Below are positions 17,161 to 24,635 of a stretch of 64,000 bases of DNA, one piece after another. Numbering within the stretch: position 1 is the stretch's first letter; the number at the start of each line of letters is the position of its first letter. The position numbers and the translations under genes were made by a program. The stretch is taken from assembly GCA_035292585.1 (NCBI GenBank), contig DATDPU010000159.1, positions 1 through 64,000 on the forward strand, written 5' to 3'. The DNA comes from DASSFZ01 sp035292585 (GTDB lineage Bacteria; Chloroflexota; Anaerolineae; Fen-1058). Under the pieces are notes generated by a model. The model had not been told where the DNA came from. It did not search any database and worked only from the letters and a program-made list of their open reading frames with translations.

Positions 17161-17819
17161 ACTCCGCCGCGCTGCTCGATGGCTTGCTTGATTTGATACA
17201 GGCAATCGTCGAGCGCGTCGTTGATCTGGCCGGGCGTGAAGTGCAGCACGTACTCGGGTGAGTCGCGTTGCGGTTCGTCCGACACGACGATGCCCAGGTC
17301 GCCGTAGTTGCAGGGCAGCAAGAAATCAACGCGCTGGCGATTGGGCAATTCGTCGTCGCGCTCGGCGTCGAGGCCGGCCTCTTTCAACGCGCGCCACATC
17401 AGGTCGTTTTCGTGCGAGCCGACGACGAGGTCGTTGATCTCCCACGCGCTGAACAAACGCTCGCCGGTCGTCAGGATGAACGTCAGCCGGCGCCAACGCC
17501 GCGAAGGAATTTGGTGCGGCAGTTCGAGCAGCGGGCCGAGTTGAAGCTTGTAGTAGACGCGCTCGGCGTGCGGATGACCCGGCTCAGCGGGCAGTAGATC
17601 GCGGCGAGTCGCCAGCTCGTGACCGCGCACTTCCGCGTACCAGCGCACCGCGTAAGCGTCCGCGCCGAACGGCTTGGTGAAGTAGAAGGCGACGAACTCC
17701 GGTGGAAAGAACTTGGGCGCGGATTGCTGAGGGATGCGATACCAGCTTGCTTCCCGCGCCAGCTGGAAATCACGCGGCGAGTTCATCACGGCAATGAGGA
17801 CGGAGCTATCGGGTTGCAT
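17133..17819 (-). CDS. Conserved-looking protein of unknown function
   Basis: 228 residues, not recognised. It is soluble, without signal peptide or membrane segment, rich in Arg, Trp and Tyr. Notable stretches are SWYRIPQQSAPKFFPPEFVA near the N-terminus, VRWYAEVRGHELATRRDLLP, RRLTFILTTGERLFSAWEIN, and LPNRQRVDFLLPCNYGDLGI. The last loosely recalls the VDF-LP strand of nuclease-like folds, but the acidic and lysine residues needed for a PD-(D/E)XK site are not evident, so no function is given. The C-terminal QPTSQRTN is encoded by tetranucleotide repeat. It lies between the PLP enzyme and the CoA-transferase on the same strand. Confidence 0.6.
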   Translation of the reverse strand: MQPDSSVLIAVMNSPRDFQLAREASWYRIPQQSAPKFFPPEFVAFYFTKPFGADAYAVRWYAEVRGHELATRRDLLPAEPGHPHAERVYYKLQLGPLLELPHQIPSRRWRRLTFILTTGERLFSAWEINDLVVGSHENDLMWRALKEAGLDAERDDELPNRQRVDFLLPCNYGDLGIVVSDEPQRDSPEYVLHFTPGQINDALDDCLYQIKQAIEQRGGVQPTSQRTN

Positions 17820-17947
17820 AGGTGTTTAGGTGGAAAGTAGGCAGGGACAGACGTAACAGGTAAACAGGTAAATTGGTATCAGGTAAATCGGTCGGGAGCT
17901 ACTTGTCTACCAACTACCTGTCTACCAATCTACCAACCACTCCTTGT
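17820..17947. repeat. Intergenic repeat of GGTAAAC/CTACC-type units
   Basis: AACAGGTAAACAGGTAAAT followed by CTACCAACTACCTGTCTACC-like units, giving an imperfect inverted repeat between the PLP-enzyme gene and the unknown gene. No promoter is recognisable within it. Confidence 0.6.
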
Positions 17948-19324
17948 CTACTTTTTCCTCGCTGCAATAATGCGCCGATCGATCTCGGCCACCTTCGCTT
18001 GCTCGGCCAGCCACCACGCTTCATCCAACTGCGCGTCGAGCTCTTCGACCGTCTTTCCCTGCTGCTCGACCCAGGTGTAATACTTGAGATTGTGCCACTG
18101 CCGGCGCAGATCGGGTGTGCCATCCTTGATCCAGTCGAGCTTCTGATCGAGGAAGATGTGCACGCGCGCCACGGCTTCCGCCTCATCCACCTGGCCGAAC
18201 GTTTTCGTCATATCCGCCATCACCGAGTGATAGCGATCGATCGCATCGGTGCAGATCGTGACGATCGTATCGTCCGGGCCGAAGCCGTAGTGCTTGGCTG
18301 TCTTGATCGCGCCCAACACATTGCACACGCCGCTGATGCCGAAGATCGCGCCGAGTTTCTCGACCTGCCCGCGTTCCACGCCGCAGCGGCGCTCCAGCGT
18401 ATCCATGCCGACCTCATCGGTGAGCAGCTGCAAGCCCTTCTTGCACTCGATGTCGTCGATGCACATGATCGCATCCATGTTGGTCACGTGGTGAATCCAG
18501 GTCACGTGCTTGTCGCCGATGCCCTGAATGTCGTGCGCGCCGTAGCCGTTATTGTACAACGTGGGGCACTGGATCGGCTCCAGGCCGACGATCTTGTGGT
18601 CGGGCCAGACCTGCTTGAGCCGATCGCCCGCGGCGATCGTGCCGGCCGATCCCATCGCGCTGCAATACGCGGCGAGCGTGCCATCGCCGATACCCTGCGC
18701 TTTCAATTCCCCGGCCAGCTCGACAAGCGTGTTGCCGGTGACGTGGTAGTGAAAGCGGTAGTTGCCCATCACCTCGAATTGGTTGAGGATGCGGATGTTC
18801 GGGTCGGCGCGGCGCAGCTCCCAGGTCTTATCGTAAATCTCCTTGACGTTGCTCTCGCTGCCGACGGTCTTGATGATCGACGCGCCGTAGCGTTCGATGC
18901 GCTCGAAGCGCTCGGCGCTCATGCCTTGCGGGAGGATGACGATGCTCTTGAAGCCCATGCGGCAGCCGACCCACGCGCCGCCGATGCCGTAGTTGCCGGT
19001 GGAGGGCCAGACCAGCGTATGCTGACTGGGATCGACTTCGCCCGCCGTCTCCAGATCGACCAACACCGAGTAGGCGGCCCCGACTTTATGTGCGCCCGAG
19101 GGGAAATCCTTGCCATACAGCACGACGATGTTGGGCGCGACGCCGGTGAGCTGTTTGGGCAGCACTTCATATCGGATCTGGTTGTCCGGCCCCCGCCAGG
19201 TGATGTTGAACAAGTTGATCGGATCGAGCGGATCGCGCGTCAGCGCTTCAACGGCGGCAGCGCGGGTCTTCGGTTCGATCGTAGCGGGGTGCAGCATTTC
19301 TTCAAAGGTGGGGCCGAGGATCAT
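17948..19324 (-). CDS. PLP-dependent enzyme of the tryptophan synthase beta / cysteine synthase fold
   Basis: A 458-residue fold-type II PLP enzyme. Lys80 in SGAHKVGAA is the likely Schiff-base lysine. STGNYGIGGAW (about 108-118) is the substrate/phosphate loop, and AMGSAGTIAAGD the second glycine-rich loop. IVGLEPIQCPTLYNNGYG and GISGVCNVLGAIKTAKHYG follow. The C-terminal about 110 residues extend beyond the catalytic core of cysteine synthases. It is often annotated only as a PLP-dependent protein beta subunit; the reaction is unknown. A -10 TATAAT lies at 19404-19409, leaving a leader of about 75 bases that contains an AGAAACC/GGTTTCT palindrome. Confidence 0.82.
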   Translation of the reverse strand: MILGPTFEEMLHPATIEPKTRAAAVEALTRDPLDPINLFNITWRGPDNQIRYEVLPKQLTGVAPNIVVLYGKDFPSGAHKVGAAYSVLVDLETAGEVDPSQHTLVWPSTGNYGIGGAWVGCRMGFKSIVILPQGMSAERFERIERYGASIIKTVGSESNVKEIYDKTWELRRADPNIRILNQFEVMGNYRFHYHVTGNTLVELAGELKAQGIGDGTLAAYCSAMGSAGTIAAGDRLKQVWPDHKIVGLEPIQCPTLYNNGYGAHDIQGIGDKHVTWIHHVTNMDAIMCIDDIECKKGLQLLTDEVGMDTLERRCGVERGQVEKLGAIFGISGVCNVLGAIKTAKHYGFGPDDTIVTICTDAIDRYHSVMADMTKTFGQVDEAEAVARVHIFLDQKLDWIKDGTPDLRRQWHNLKYYTWVEQQGKTVEELDAQLDEAWWLAEQAKVAEIDRRIIAARKK

Positions 19325-19340
19325 GGGTTTCCTTTGTCTT

Positions 19341-19400
19341 AGAAACCCGGTTTCTCACCCCTTTCACTTCGTTCGGGGGCCTTCGGGAAACCGGATTTCT
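19341..19400. repeat. Diverged AGAAACC/GGTTTCT palindrome in leader of PLP-enzyme gene
   Basis: AGAAACCCGGTTTCT at the left and GGAAACCGGATTTCT at the right enclose a CTTCG-rich spacer. Same family as 34861-34891, 36728-36759 and 58924-59156. Confidence 0.75.
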
Positions 19401-19403
19401 CCG

Positions 19404-19409
19404 ATTATA
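19404..19409 (-). promoter_or_regulatory. -10 box upstream of PLP-enzyme gene
   Basis: Perfect TATAAT on the minus strand. The expected -35 position is GAAGGG, so recognition may be weak or assisted. The predicted leader of about 75 nt carries the palindrome at 19341-19400. Confidence 0.45.
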
Positions 19410-19410
19410 T

Positions 19411-19464
19411 CGTCGGCGACTGTCCCCCCTTCGCTCCGGGGAGCTACGAGGGTCGCCTCCTATA
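19411..19464. repeat. Relic of TCGGCGAC...GTCGCCTCCTA element at S9 peptidase 3' end
   Basis: CGTCGGCGACTG, a CTCCGGGGAG hairpin, then GGTCGCCTCCTATAA. It matches the layout of 63355-63411. On the minus strand the outer end supplies the TAG stop of the peptidase gene. Confidence 0.6.
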
Positions 19465-21265
19465 ACAGATAGGTATCCAAGAACGCCGCGCGCTTCTTGT
19501 AGGCATCGATGCGATTCTTGGTTTTGCGAAAGCCGTGGCCTTCGTCCGGATAGACGTGCAACTCCACGGGCCGGCCGAGTTTTTGCAGCTCGTCGCGCAG
19601 CTGCTCCGATTCATGGAGCGGGCAGCGTGGATCGTGCCCGCCCGCGAAGATCTGCACCGGCGCTTGAATACGATCGACGAAGAAGATCGGCGACATGGCG
19701 CGCCAGCGCTCGTAATCCTTCACCGGATCGCCCATATTCTGCAAATCCCAGTATTGCAAGTCGGCGCGCTCGCTGGCGTGCTCGGTGAACCAGTTGACGT
19801 AGGGCACCAGCGCCGAGCCGGCAGCGAACTTATCGGGGTGAAAGGTGAGGGCGGTCATCGTCAGGTAGCCGCCGTGGGAGATGCCGGTGATGCCGATGCG
19901 CTGCGGGTTGCACCAGCCGGCGCGCGCCAGGTACTCAGCTCCGGCAACCACATCGTTCGTGTCGGCGCGGCCAAGATCGAAGCGGTTGGCGATGCGCCAC
20001 GCTTTCCCGTAGCCGGTGCTGCCGCGATAGTTCGGCGCGAGAACGACGTAACCGCGCATGACCAGGTCTTGCACGGCGATCACGAAGTCGTTGTCGTGCT
20101 GCGCCGTCGGGCCGCCATGCACGTAGAGCACACCCGGCCGCGCGCCATCGCGCTGGGCGCCGTGTGGCAGGTACAACAACGCCGGCACGTTCACACCGGC
20201 ATCCAGACCGGGATAAACCACGTGGCTGGGCGAAACGAACCGGCTGGGGTCGATGGAATCGGGCAGAGAGCGAGTCAGTTGAATGGTTTGGTTGTTGGTT
20301 AGGGCAAGTTGCCACAGATCGGCGGGACGATCGGGGCCGGAGAGGGTGAAGACGAGCGAGCGACTATCGGGCGTGAATTCGAGTTGCGAGTGAATGCCCG
20401 GCGCTTCGGCGTAACGCTCAACCTCTCCAGCGAGCCGATGCAACACAAGACCCAGGTTGCCTTCGCGATTCTCGGTATAGGCGATGCTTGAGCCGTCGGG
20501 CGACCAGACCGGGTAGTAACATTCGCGCGAGCCGTCGGTGAGCCAGACGATCGAGCGCGAGGCGAGGTCGAAGACGCCGATATCGGAACCGCCGTTGGCG
20601 TCGGACATGAACGCGATCTGCGCGCTGTCCGGCGACCACTTCGCCCCCGATGCATCTACACGGCTCGAACCTATCCCAACGGCGATCGGCTCGCCGCCCG
20701 CGATCGGGATCAGAAACGTGCCCATCTCCTGACCCAGCGTCATGGCTTCGACCGCGATCCATCGGCCGTCGGGCGACGGCTGTGCGAAGATGTCGCTGTA
20801 CTCGTGCCGGGTCAAGCGCCGGGGTGAGCCGCCTTCGATCGGGAGCAGGTAGGTCGCAAAGCCGCCCTCGCGATCGGACACGTAGACAAACCCGGTTTGA
20901 TCGGGCAGCCAGCGCACGGCCCAATTGATCGCCTCGGTGGGTGTGTTGGGTGTGAGGTTGCGCGTGACGCCGGTCGTGAGATCGAGCACGAACAGGTCGA
21001 AGTTCTCGTCGCCGGAGTAGTCTTGCAGGTAAGCGAGCTGCGTGCCATCCGGCGACCAGCGCGGCGCGACAGCCGACTCCGCCGTGTGGGTCAGTTGTTT
21101 CGGCTCGCCGCCCCCGATCGATAGGTGATACAGCTGCCAGCAGCCGCTCTTGTTCCACATGAACGCGATTGACCGGCCGTCGGGCGAAAGATGGAAGCCG
21201 CCGCCCCAGGGATAGACGTTGGGGATAGCGCCTAGCGCATCGAGATCGGGTGGGACAAGGAACAC
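19460..21265 (-). CDS. S9-family prolyl oligopeptidase / acylaminoacyl-peptidase
   Basis: About 601 residues. An N-terminal WD40/TolB-like beta-propeller (about 1-340, with repeated LSPDGRSIAF, WSPDGTQLAYLQ, WSPDSAQIAFMSD and WSPDGSSIAY) precedes an alpha/beta-hydrolase domain. The triad is visible: Ser in GITGISHGGY, Asp in AGGHDPRCPL and His in YPDEGHGFRK. It cleaves N-terminal residues or short peptides in the cytoplasm. GTG at 21265 is chosen because an AGGAG lies just upstream and FLVPPDLDALG follows. Extending the frame to 21316 would add a hydrophobic stretch resembling a signal peptide, but that is translated palindrome. The stop codon lies in a repeat relic. Confidence 0.9.
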   Translation of the reverse strand: MFLVPPDLDALGAIPNVYPWGGGFHLSPDGRSIAFMWNKSGCWQLYHLSIGGGEPKQLTHTAESAVAPRWSPDGTQLAYLQDYSGDENFDLFVLDLTTGVTRNLTPNTPTEAINWAVRWLPDQTGFVYVSDREGGFATYLLPIEGGSPRRLTRHEYSDIFAQPSPDGRWIAVEAMTLGQEMGTFLIPIAGGEPIAVGIGSSRVDASGAKWSPDSAQIAFMSDANGGSDIGVFDLASRSIVWLTDGSRECYYPVWSPDGSSIAYTENREGNLGLVLHRLAGEVERYAEAPGIHSQLEFTPDSRSLVFTLSGPDRPADLWQLALTNNQTIQLTRSLPDSIDPSRFVSPSHVVYPGLDAGVNVPALLYLPHGAQRDGARPGVLYVHGGPTAQHDNDFVIAVQDLVMRGYVVLAPNYRGSTGYGKAWRIANRFDLGRADTNDVVAGAEYLARAGWCNPQRIGITGISHGGYLTMTALTFHPDKFAAGSALVPYVNWFTEHASERADLQYWDLQNMGDPVKDYERWRAMSPIFFVDRIQAPVQIFAGGHDPRCPLHESEQLRDELQKLGRPVELHVYPDEGHGFRKTKNRIDAYKKRAAFLDTYLL

Positions 21266-21289
21266 GGCTACTCCTAAAAGAAGAAGAAA

Positions 21290-21330
21290 GCGTAAAACGC
21301 AGTGACCCCGCTTCACAGTGCGTTTTACGC
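21290..21330 (-). terminator. Palindrome GCGTAAAACGC with T-rich tail, possible terminator
   Basis: Arms GCGTAAAACGC (21290-21300) and GCGTTTTACGC (21320-21330) form an 11-bp stem. Read on the minus strand it is followed by TTTCTTCTTCTTTT, so it could terminate the aldolase transcript just before the S9 peptidase gene. It may also be a dispersed palindrome. Confidence 0.5.
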
Positions 21331-21351
21331 TTTACGTTGTGCGCGATCGTT

Positions 21352-22761
21352 TTAGTCGGCCAGCCCTTCTACCGACTCCGCCTTGACGGCTTGCACCGCG
21401 CCGGCCGGTCGCGGCTGATGAATCTCGACGGCGTGGATATGCGCCTCCACATAGCGATGGGTATCCTGGATGTTGAGCTGCTCGAACAGGAATGCGAACC
21501 GGGCCTCCAGCGCCATACCGATCGACATACGCGCCGCTTCGGGCAGATCCCAGAAGGCGCGCTTGAACGGGCCGATCGCTTTCTTGCGCGTCTTATAGAT
21601 GAACTGCTCGTCGGTGTCTTTCGATTTGCGCTCGTTCATCGCGTTCTGATACAACCAGTCGCGCACGCCGTCGCGCAGCTGCTGCGGGATGGATTCGTGA
21701 CTGAAGATCAATGTCTGGAACGCCGTGGCGAGGTGAACCTCAACCGCGCCGCACTCGACAAACTTGCCGAAGGCTGTTTCGGGCAGCGTCGATGCGCCGT
21801 GCTGCACCGCGCCGCCGAGATGATATTCGCGGCGCGCCAGCTCGCCGAGCCGCTTGAGCACGTCAAAGTCGATCGCCACATCGGCCAGCGTGCCATCGGG
21901 CAGCACCGTGCCGCCGTGCGAGGTGCCCGTTTGGATGCTGATCTTGCTGATGCCGGTCAGGCCGTTCAGCTGCGCCAGGTAGCCATTCATGAAGGCGCGC
22001 AGCTCTTCTTCGTTCGAGTTCTTGCCGCCCACCTCGCCGATCTCGCCGCCGACGGAGACCATCACCCCATCGGGTTGCAACTCGCGCACGGTGCGGGTGA
22101 GCGCGGCGCAATGCTCGAAGTTGGCGCGTTGTTGTTCATACGTGGTCGGCTGTGAGAGATCGACCAACGTCGAGGTATCGATATCGATGTTGTAGAACCC
22201 GGCGGCGATTGCCTCGGCGCTCAGGTCGCGCACGGCTTTCAACTCGGCTTCGGGCGCTTCGGCGAAGCGCTTCCCGTTGATCTGGAAGTGATCGCCCTGG
22301 ATGAACACCGGCCCACGGCGGCCCTCTTTGATGGCCGCAGCCAAAATGGAGCTGGTGTACTCGGCCGGGCGCTGATCGGTGTAGCCGATCTCGGAGCGGG
22401 CGATCTCGAAGATCAGGGCGCCGGCGTTGAGCCGGTTGGCGGCGCGGAAGGCCGCGCGCGCCGAGTCGTAGGTCAGCATGCGCAGGTTCATCGCCGGGAC
22501 GGTGAAGGCACGATCAATCTCGCCCCGACCGCAGGCCAGGTACAGGTCGTGAATCGAGGCGGGGCGGATGCCCAGGGCCTGAGCGATCTCCCAGATGAGC
22601 CAGCGTGCGGCGGCTTTCGTCTCGCCGTCGCCGAAGACGGCTTCGGAGATCAGACCGTCGGTGCGCGCCCTGAGTTTGGCCGCATCGTTCACGACCACGC
22701 GATCATCGACCAGCGTGACACTGTGTTGCAGCGATTCTAGAAGTGCATGGAGTACATTCAT
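21352..22761 (-). CDS. Class II (zinc) aldolase family protein, fructose/tagatose-bisphosphate aldolase-like
   Basis: A 469-residue TIM-barrel aldolase homologue, longer than typical FbaA (about 290-360). Family signatures are FIQGDHFQING (catalytic Asp and zinc His), VSVGGEIGEVGGKNS, SIQTGTSHGGTVLPDG and GGAVQHGASTLPE. The Asp-His pair, the Glu and both later His positions appear conserved, so metal-dependent aldol cleavage is plausible. The actual substrate may not be fructose bisphosphate because of the extended C-terminal region (WDLPEAARMSIGMALEARF onward). The start at 22761 has GGAGAAG upstream. A near-consensus promoter at 22980-23008 gives a leader of about 210 bases. Confidence 0.82.
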   Translation of the reverse strand: MNVLHALLESLQHSVTLVDDRVVVNDAAKLRARTDGLISEAVFGDGETKAAARWLIWEIAQALGIRPASIHDLYLACGRGEIDRAFTVPAMNLRMLTYDSARAAFRAANRLNAGALIFEIARSEIGYTDQRPAEYTSSILAAAIKEGRRGPVFIQGDHFQINGKRFAEAPEAELKAVRDLSAEAIAAGFYNIDIDTSTLVDLSQPTTYEQQRANFEHCAALTRTVRELQPDGVMVSVGGEIGEVGGKNSNEEELRAFMNGYLAQLNGLTGISKISIQTGTSHGGTVLPDGTLADVAIDFDVLKRLGELARREYHLGGAVQHGASTLPETAFGKFVECGAVEVHLATAFQTLIFSHESIPQQLRDGVRDWLYQNAMNERKSKDTDEQFIYKTRKKAIGPFKRAFWDLPEAARMSIGMALEARFAFLFEQLNIQDTHRYVEAHIHAVEIHQPRPAGAVQAVKAESVEGLAD

Positions 22762-22979
22762 TTCTTTCTTCTCCGTGGGAGATGGGATGGCATGGGTACA
22801 AGCAAACGGAATAAAGTTCGCCGAATGGCGCGGTTCCACCTCGCATCGCGTGGGAACTTCTCGCGCGTGGTGACAATCAACCGGACGGTGTCGGCGGCGC
22901 GGTATCGAGCGGCGGGGCGGGATGATTTGCGCAGCATCAGGCCAAACAGCGCGCCCTTCGGAGGTTTGCGACCATGCCT

Positions 22980-23008
22980 GTTATAAGTCAGGATTGCTAC
23001 TTTGTCAA
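22980..23008 (-). promoter_or_regulatory. Promoter of the class II aldolase gene
   Basis: On the minus strand: TTGACA (23003-23008), a 17-bp spacer and TATAAC (22980-22985). One of the best promoters in the window. The start codon is about 210 bp downstream. Confidence 0.8.
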
Positions 23009-23056
23009 CCGGGGCCGAGCTCAAGTTCCACCCTTTTTCACCGCCAATGGGTTGAT

Positions 23057-23089
23057 CGTTAGGGCGGCAGTGCAACTGCCGCCCTAACG
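23057..23089. repeat. Perfect 15-bp hairpin related to the palindromic element core
   Basis: Arms CGTTAGGGCGGCAGT (23057-23071) and ACTGCCGCCCTAACG (23075-23089) with a 3-nt loop. The centre GGCGGCAGTGCAACTGCCGC is identical to one hairpin of the 95-bp elements, but the ends differ. Confidence 0.85.
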
Positions 23090-23124
23090 GCAGGGAGGTA
23101 GAACCTTAAAAGTTCCGAATTCAG

Positions 23125-23164
23125 GTGTAACAGCTATTGCTTTTTGTGAAACAGATGTTACACT
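23125..23164 (+). promoter_or_regulatory. Promoter and inverted-repeat operator candidate of chrB
   Basis: A -35 TTGCTT (23137-23142), 16-bp spacer and -10 TACACT (23159-23164). The ATG of chrB is 9 bp further on and no Shine-Dalgarno is present, so the mRNA is probably leaderless. GTGTAACA (23125-23132) and TGTTACAC (23156-23163) form an 8-bp inverted repeat that brackets the promoter and overlaps the -10. Confidence 0.6.
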
Positions 23165-23173
23165 CACACCAAC

Positions 23174-24142
23174 ATGGACTGGGTGGTGTTGTCTTACTCG
23201 CTCTCGGCCGTGGCGCGGTCAGGCCCGCGCGTGACCTTGTGGCGCCGGCTGCGGCGGCTGGGCGTGGTGACGCTGGCCGGCGGATCGCAGCTGCTCCCGG
23301 CGCGCGACGAATGTCTCGAAGCCTTTCAGTGGCTGGCGCAAGAGCTCAGGCAAGCGCGCGGGGAAGCCGTGGTTATGCGCGTGCAGCAGTTTGAAGGCCT
23401 GGCCGACGCGCCGCTGATCGACCTATTCCAGGCGGCGCGGCAAGAGGAATATGGCGCGATCGCGGCCGACGCGACGGCTTTGGAAAAAGCGCTCGCCGCA
23501 AAAACGAAACCGAAGGCCAGATCTCAAGCTCTGGACGAACTGGTCAAGCTGCGCCGGCGGCATGCCGAGGTCGCCCGTATCGATTACTTCAGTTGCGCCG
23601 CCGGCGAGCGTGTTGCGGCGCAATTGGCGCGCATCGAGCGCCGCCTCTCGCCTGCGGCAGGAGCGCCCCAAACCGTGGCCGGTGTAACGTTGGCCGATTA
23701 TCGTAACAAGCGCTGGGTCACGCGCCCCAGGCCGCACGTCGATCGACTGGCCTGCGCCTGGTTGATCCGCCGGTTCGTCGATCCGAAAGCGGTAATCCGC
23801 TATGCGGCGCGCCCCCGAGCGGGTGAGATCGCCTTCGATATGGAAGAGGGCGAGTTTGGGCATCAAGGCAACCTGTGCTCCTTTGAGAAGATGATCCGGG
23901 CGTTCGGTTTAGACGACGCCGGCCTGCGCGCCCTGGCGGAGATCGTTCACGAAATCGATCTGCGGGATGAGCGGTATGCGCGGCCGGAGACTGCCGGTAT
24001 CGATGCCGTTCTGGCTGGCTGGTTGCAGGCCAATCTTTCGGACGCCGAACTCGAGTCGCGCGGGAGCGCGTTGTTCGAAGGGTTGTATGGCGCGCTGTCC
24101 GGCCATACTCCAACTGCAACGGGGAAGAAGCAGAAGAAGTAA
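23174..24142 (+). CDS. chrB: ChrB-type chromate resistance protein
   Basis: 322 residues with both ChrB domains. The N-terminal part (about 1-150, beginning MDWVVLSYSL and including QFEGLADAPLIDLFQAARQEEY) resembles the ChrB regulatory domain. The C-terminal part begins KRWVTRPRPHVDRLACAWLIRRFVDP (about 178) and has FGHQGNLCSFEKMI. ChrB proteins act as chromate-responsive regulators or accessory proteins, usually beside the exporter ChrA. No ChrA is visible nearby; a second ChrB C-terminal-domain gene and a MATE exporter follow on the same strand. The cysteine in GNLCSFE may matter for metal or oxyanion sensing (inference). Confidence 0.85.
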   Translation: MDWVVLSYSLSAVARSGPRVTLWRRLRRLGVVTLAGGSQLLPARDECLEAFQWLAQELRQARGEAVVMRVQQFEGLADAPLIDLFQAARQEEYGAIAADATALEKALAAKTKPKARSQALDELVKLRRRHAEVARIDYFSCAAGERVAAQLARIERRLSPAAGAPQTVAGVTLADYRNKRWVTRPRPHVDRLACAWLIRRFVDPKAVIRYAARPRAGEIAFDMEEGEFGHQGNLCSFEKMIRAFGLDDAGLRALAEIVHEIDLRDERYARPETAGIDAVLAGWLQANLSDAELESRGSALFEGLYGALSGHTPTATGKKQKK

Positions 24143-24197
24143 TGTCGCTTGCGGGGGATCATGCGCTTTCAAATTCACGTTTGAAGGGAGGATTAGG

Positions 24198-24635
24198 ATG
24201 AAGTGGGTTACTCGTTCGCACGTTCACGTCGATCGCGTGGCCTGCCCGTGGCTGATCACGCGCTTTGTGGACAACGCCGCCGAGTTCCTGTTTGTGCCGA
24301 AGAATCAAGTGAATACGATTGCCGCCGAAACGAACGCTATCCCGTTCGATTCGCCGGGCGTGGAGCTGGGACACCACGAGGGGCGCTGTTCATTCGAGTC
24401 GATCCTGCTGAAGTACGATCTGAAAGAACCCGGCTTAGTGCGGCTGGCGCGGATCGTCCATGCGGCCGATATCGATGCGGACCTTGACGCCGACCCCAGC
24501 GCGCGCGGCTTGGAGGCGATTGCCACCGGTTTCAGCTTGCGCTATCCGGACGATGAAGAAAACCTGGCGCATCAGTTTGAAGTGTACGATGCGCTGTATG
24601 CGTGGTGCCGCCTGCAAGCAAGTGAGAGCGCCTGA
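24198..24635 (+). CDS. Stand-alone ChrB C-terminal-domain protein
   Basis: 145 residues. It starts MKWVTRSHVHVDRVACPWLITRFVD, the same sequence pattern as the C-terminal domain of the preceding gene, and has GHHEGRCSFESILLKYDL near the middle. It is a paralogue lacking the N-terminal domain. The ATG at 24198 has GGGAGGATTAGG upstream. The gene lies 55 bp after chrB, and its TGA is directly followed by the GTG of the MATE gene, so the three are likely one operon. In other bacteria this domain accompanies sulfur-acceptor or chromate functions. The role is not proven. Confidence 0.85.
   Translation: MKWVTRSHVHVDRVACPWLITRFVDNAAEFLFVPKNQVNTIAAETNAIPFDSPGVELGHHEGRCSFESILLKYDLKEPGLVRLARIVHAADIDADLDADPSARGLEAIATGFSLRYPDDEENLAHQFEVYDALYAWCRLQASESA

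Larger units (their letters stand above)
22762..23136. other. Intergenic region with aldolase leader, promoter and hairpin
   Basis: No gene supported. On the minus strand it contains the aldolase promoter (22980-23008), a roughly 210-nt leader with a 12-codon ORF starting at 22975, and the aldolase ribosome-binding site. A perfect 15-bp hairpin lies at 23057-23089. Confidence 0.65.

Noticed and set aside
21266..21316. Hydrophobic signal-peptide-like start of the S9 peptidase
   Set aside because: It is encoded by one arm of the GCGTAAAACGC palindrome. GTG at 21265 has AGGAG and begins the usual cytosolic N-terminus.
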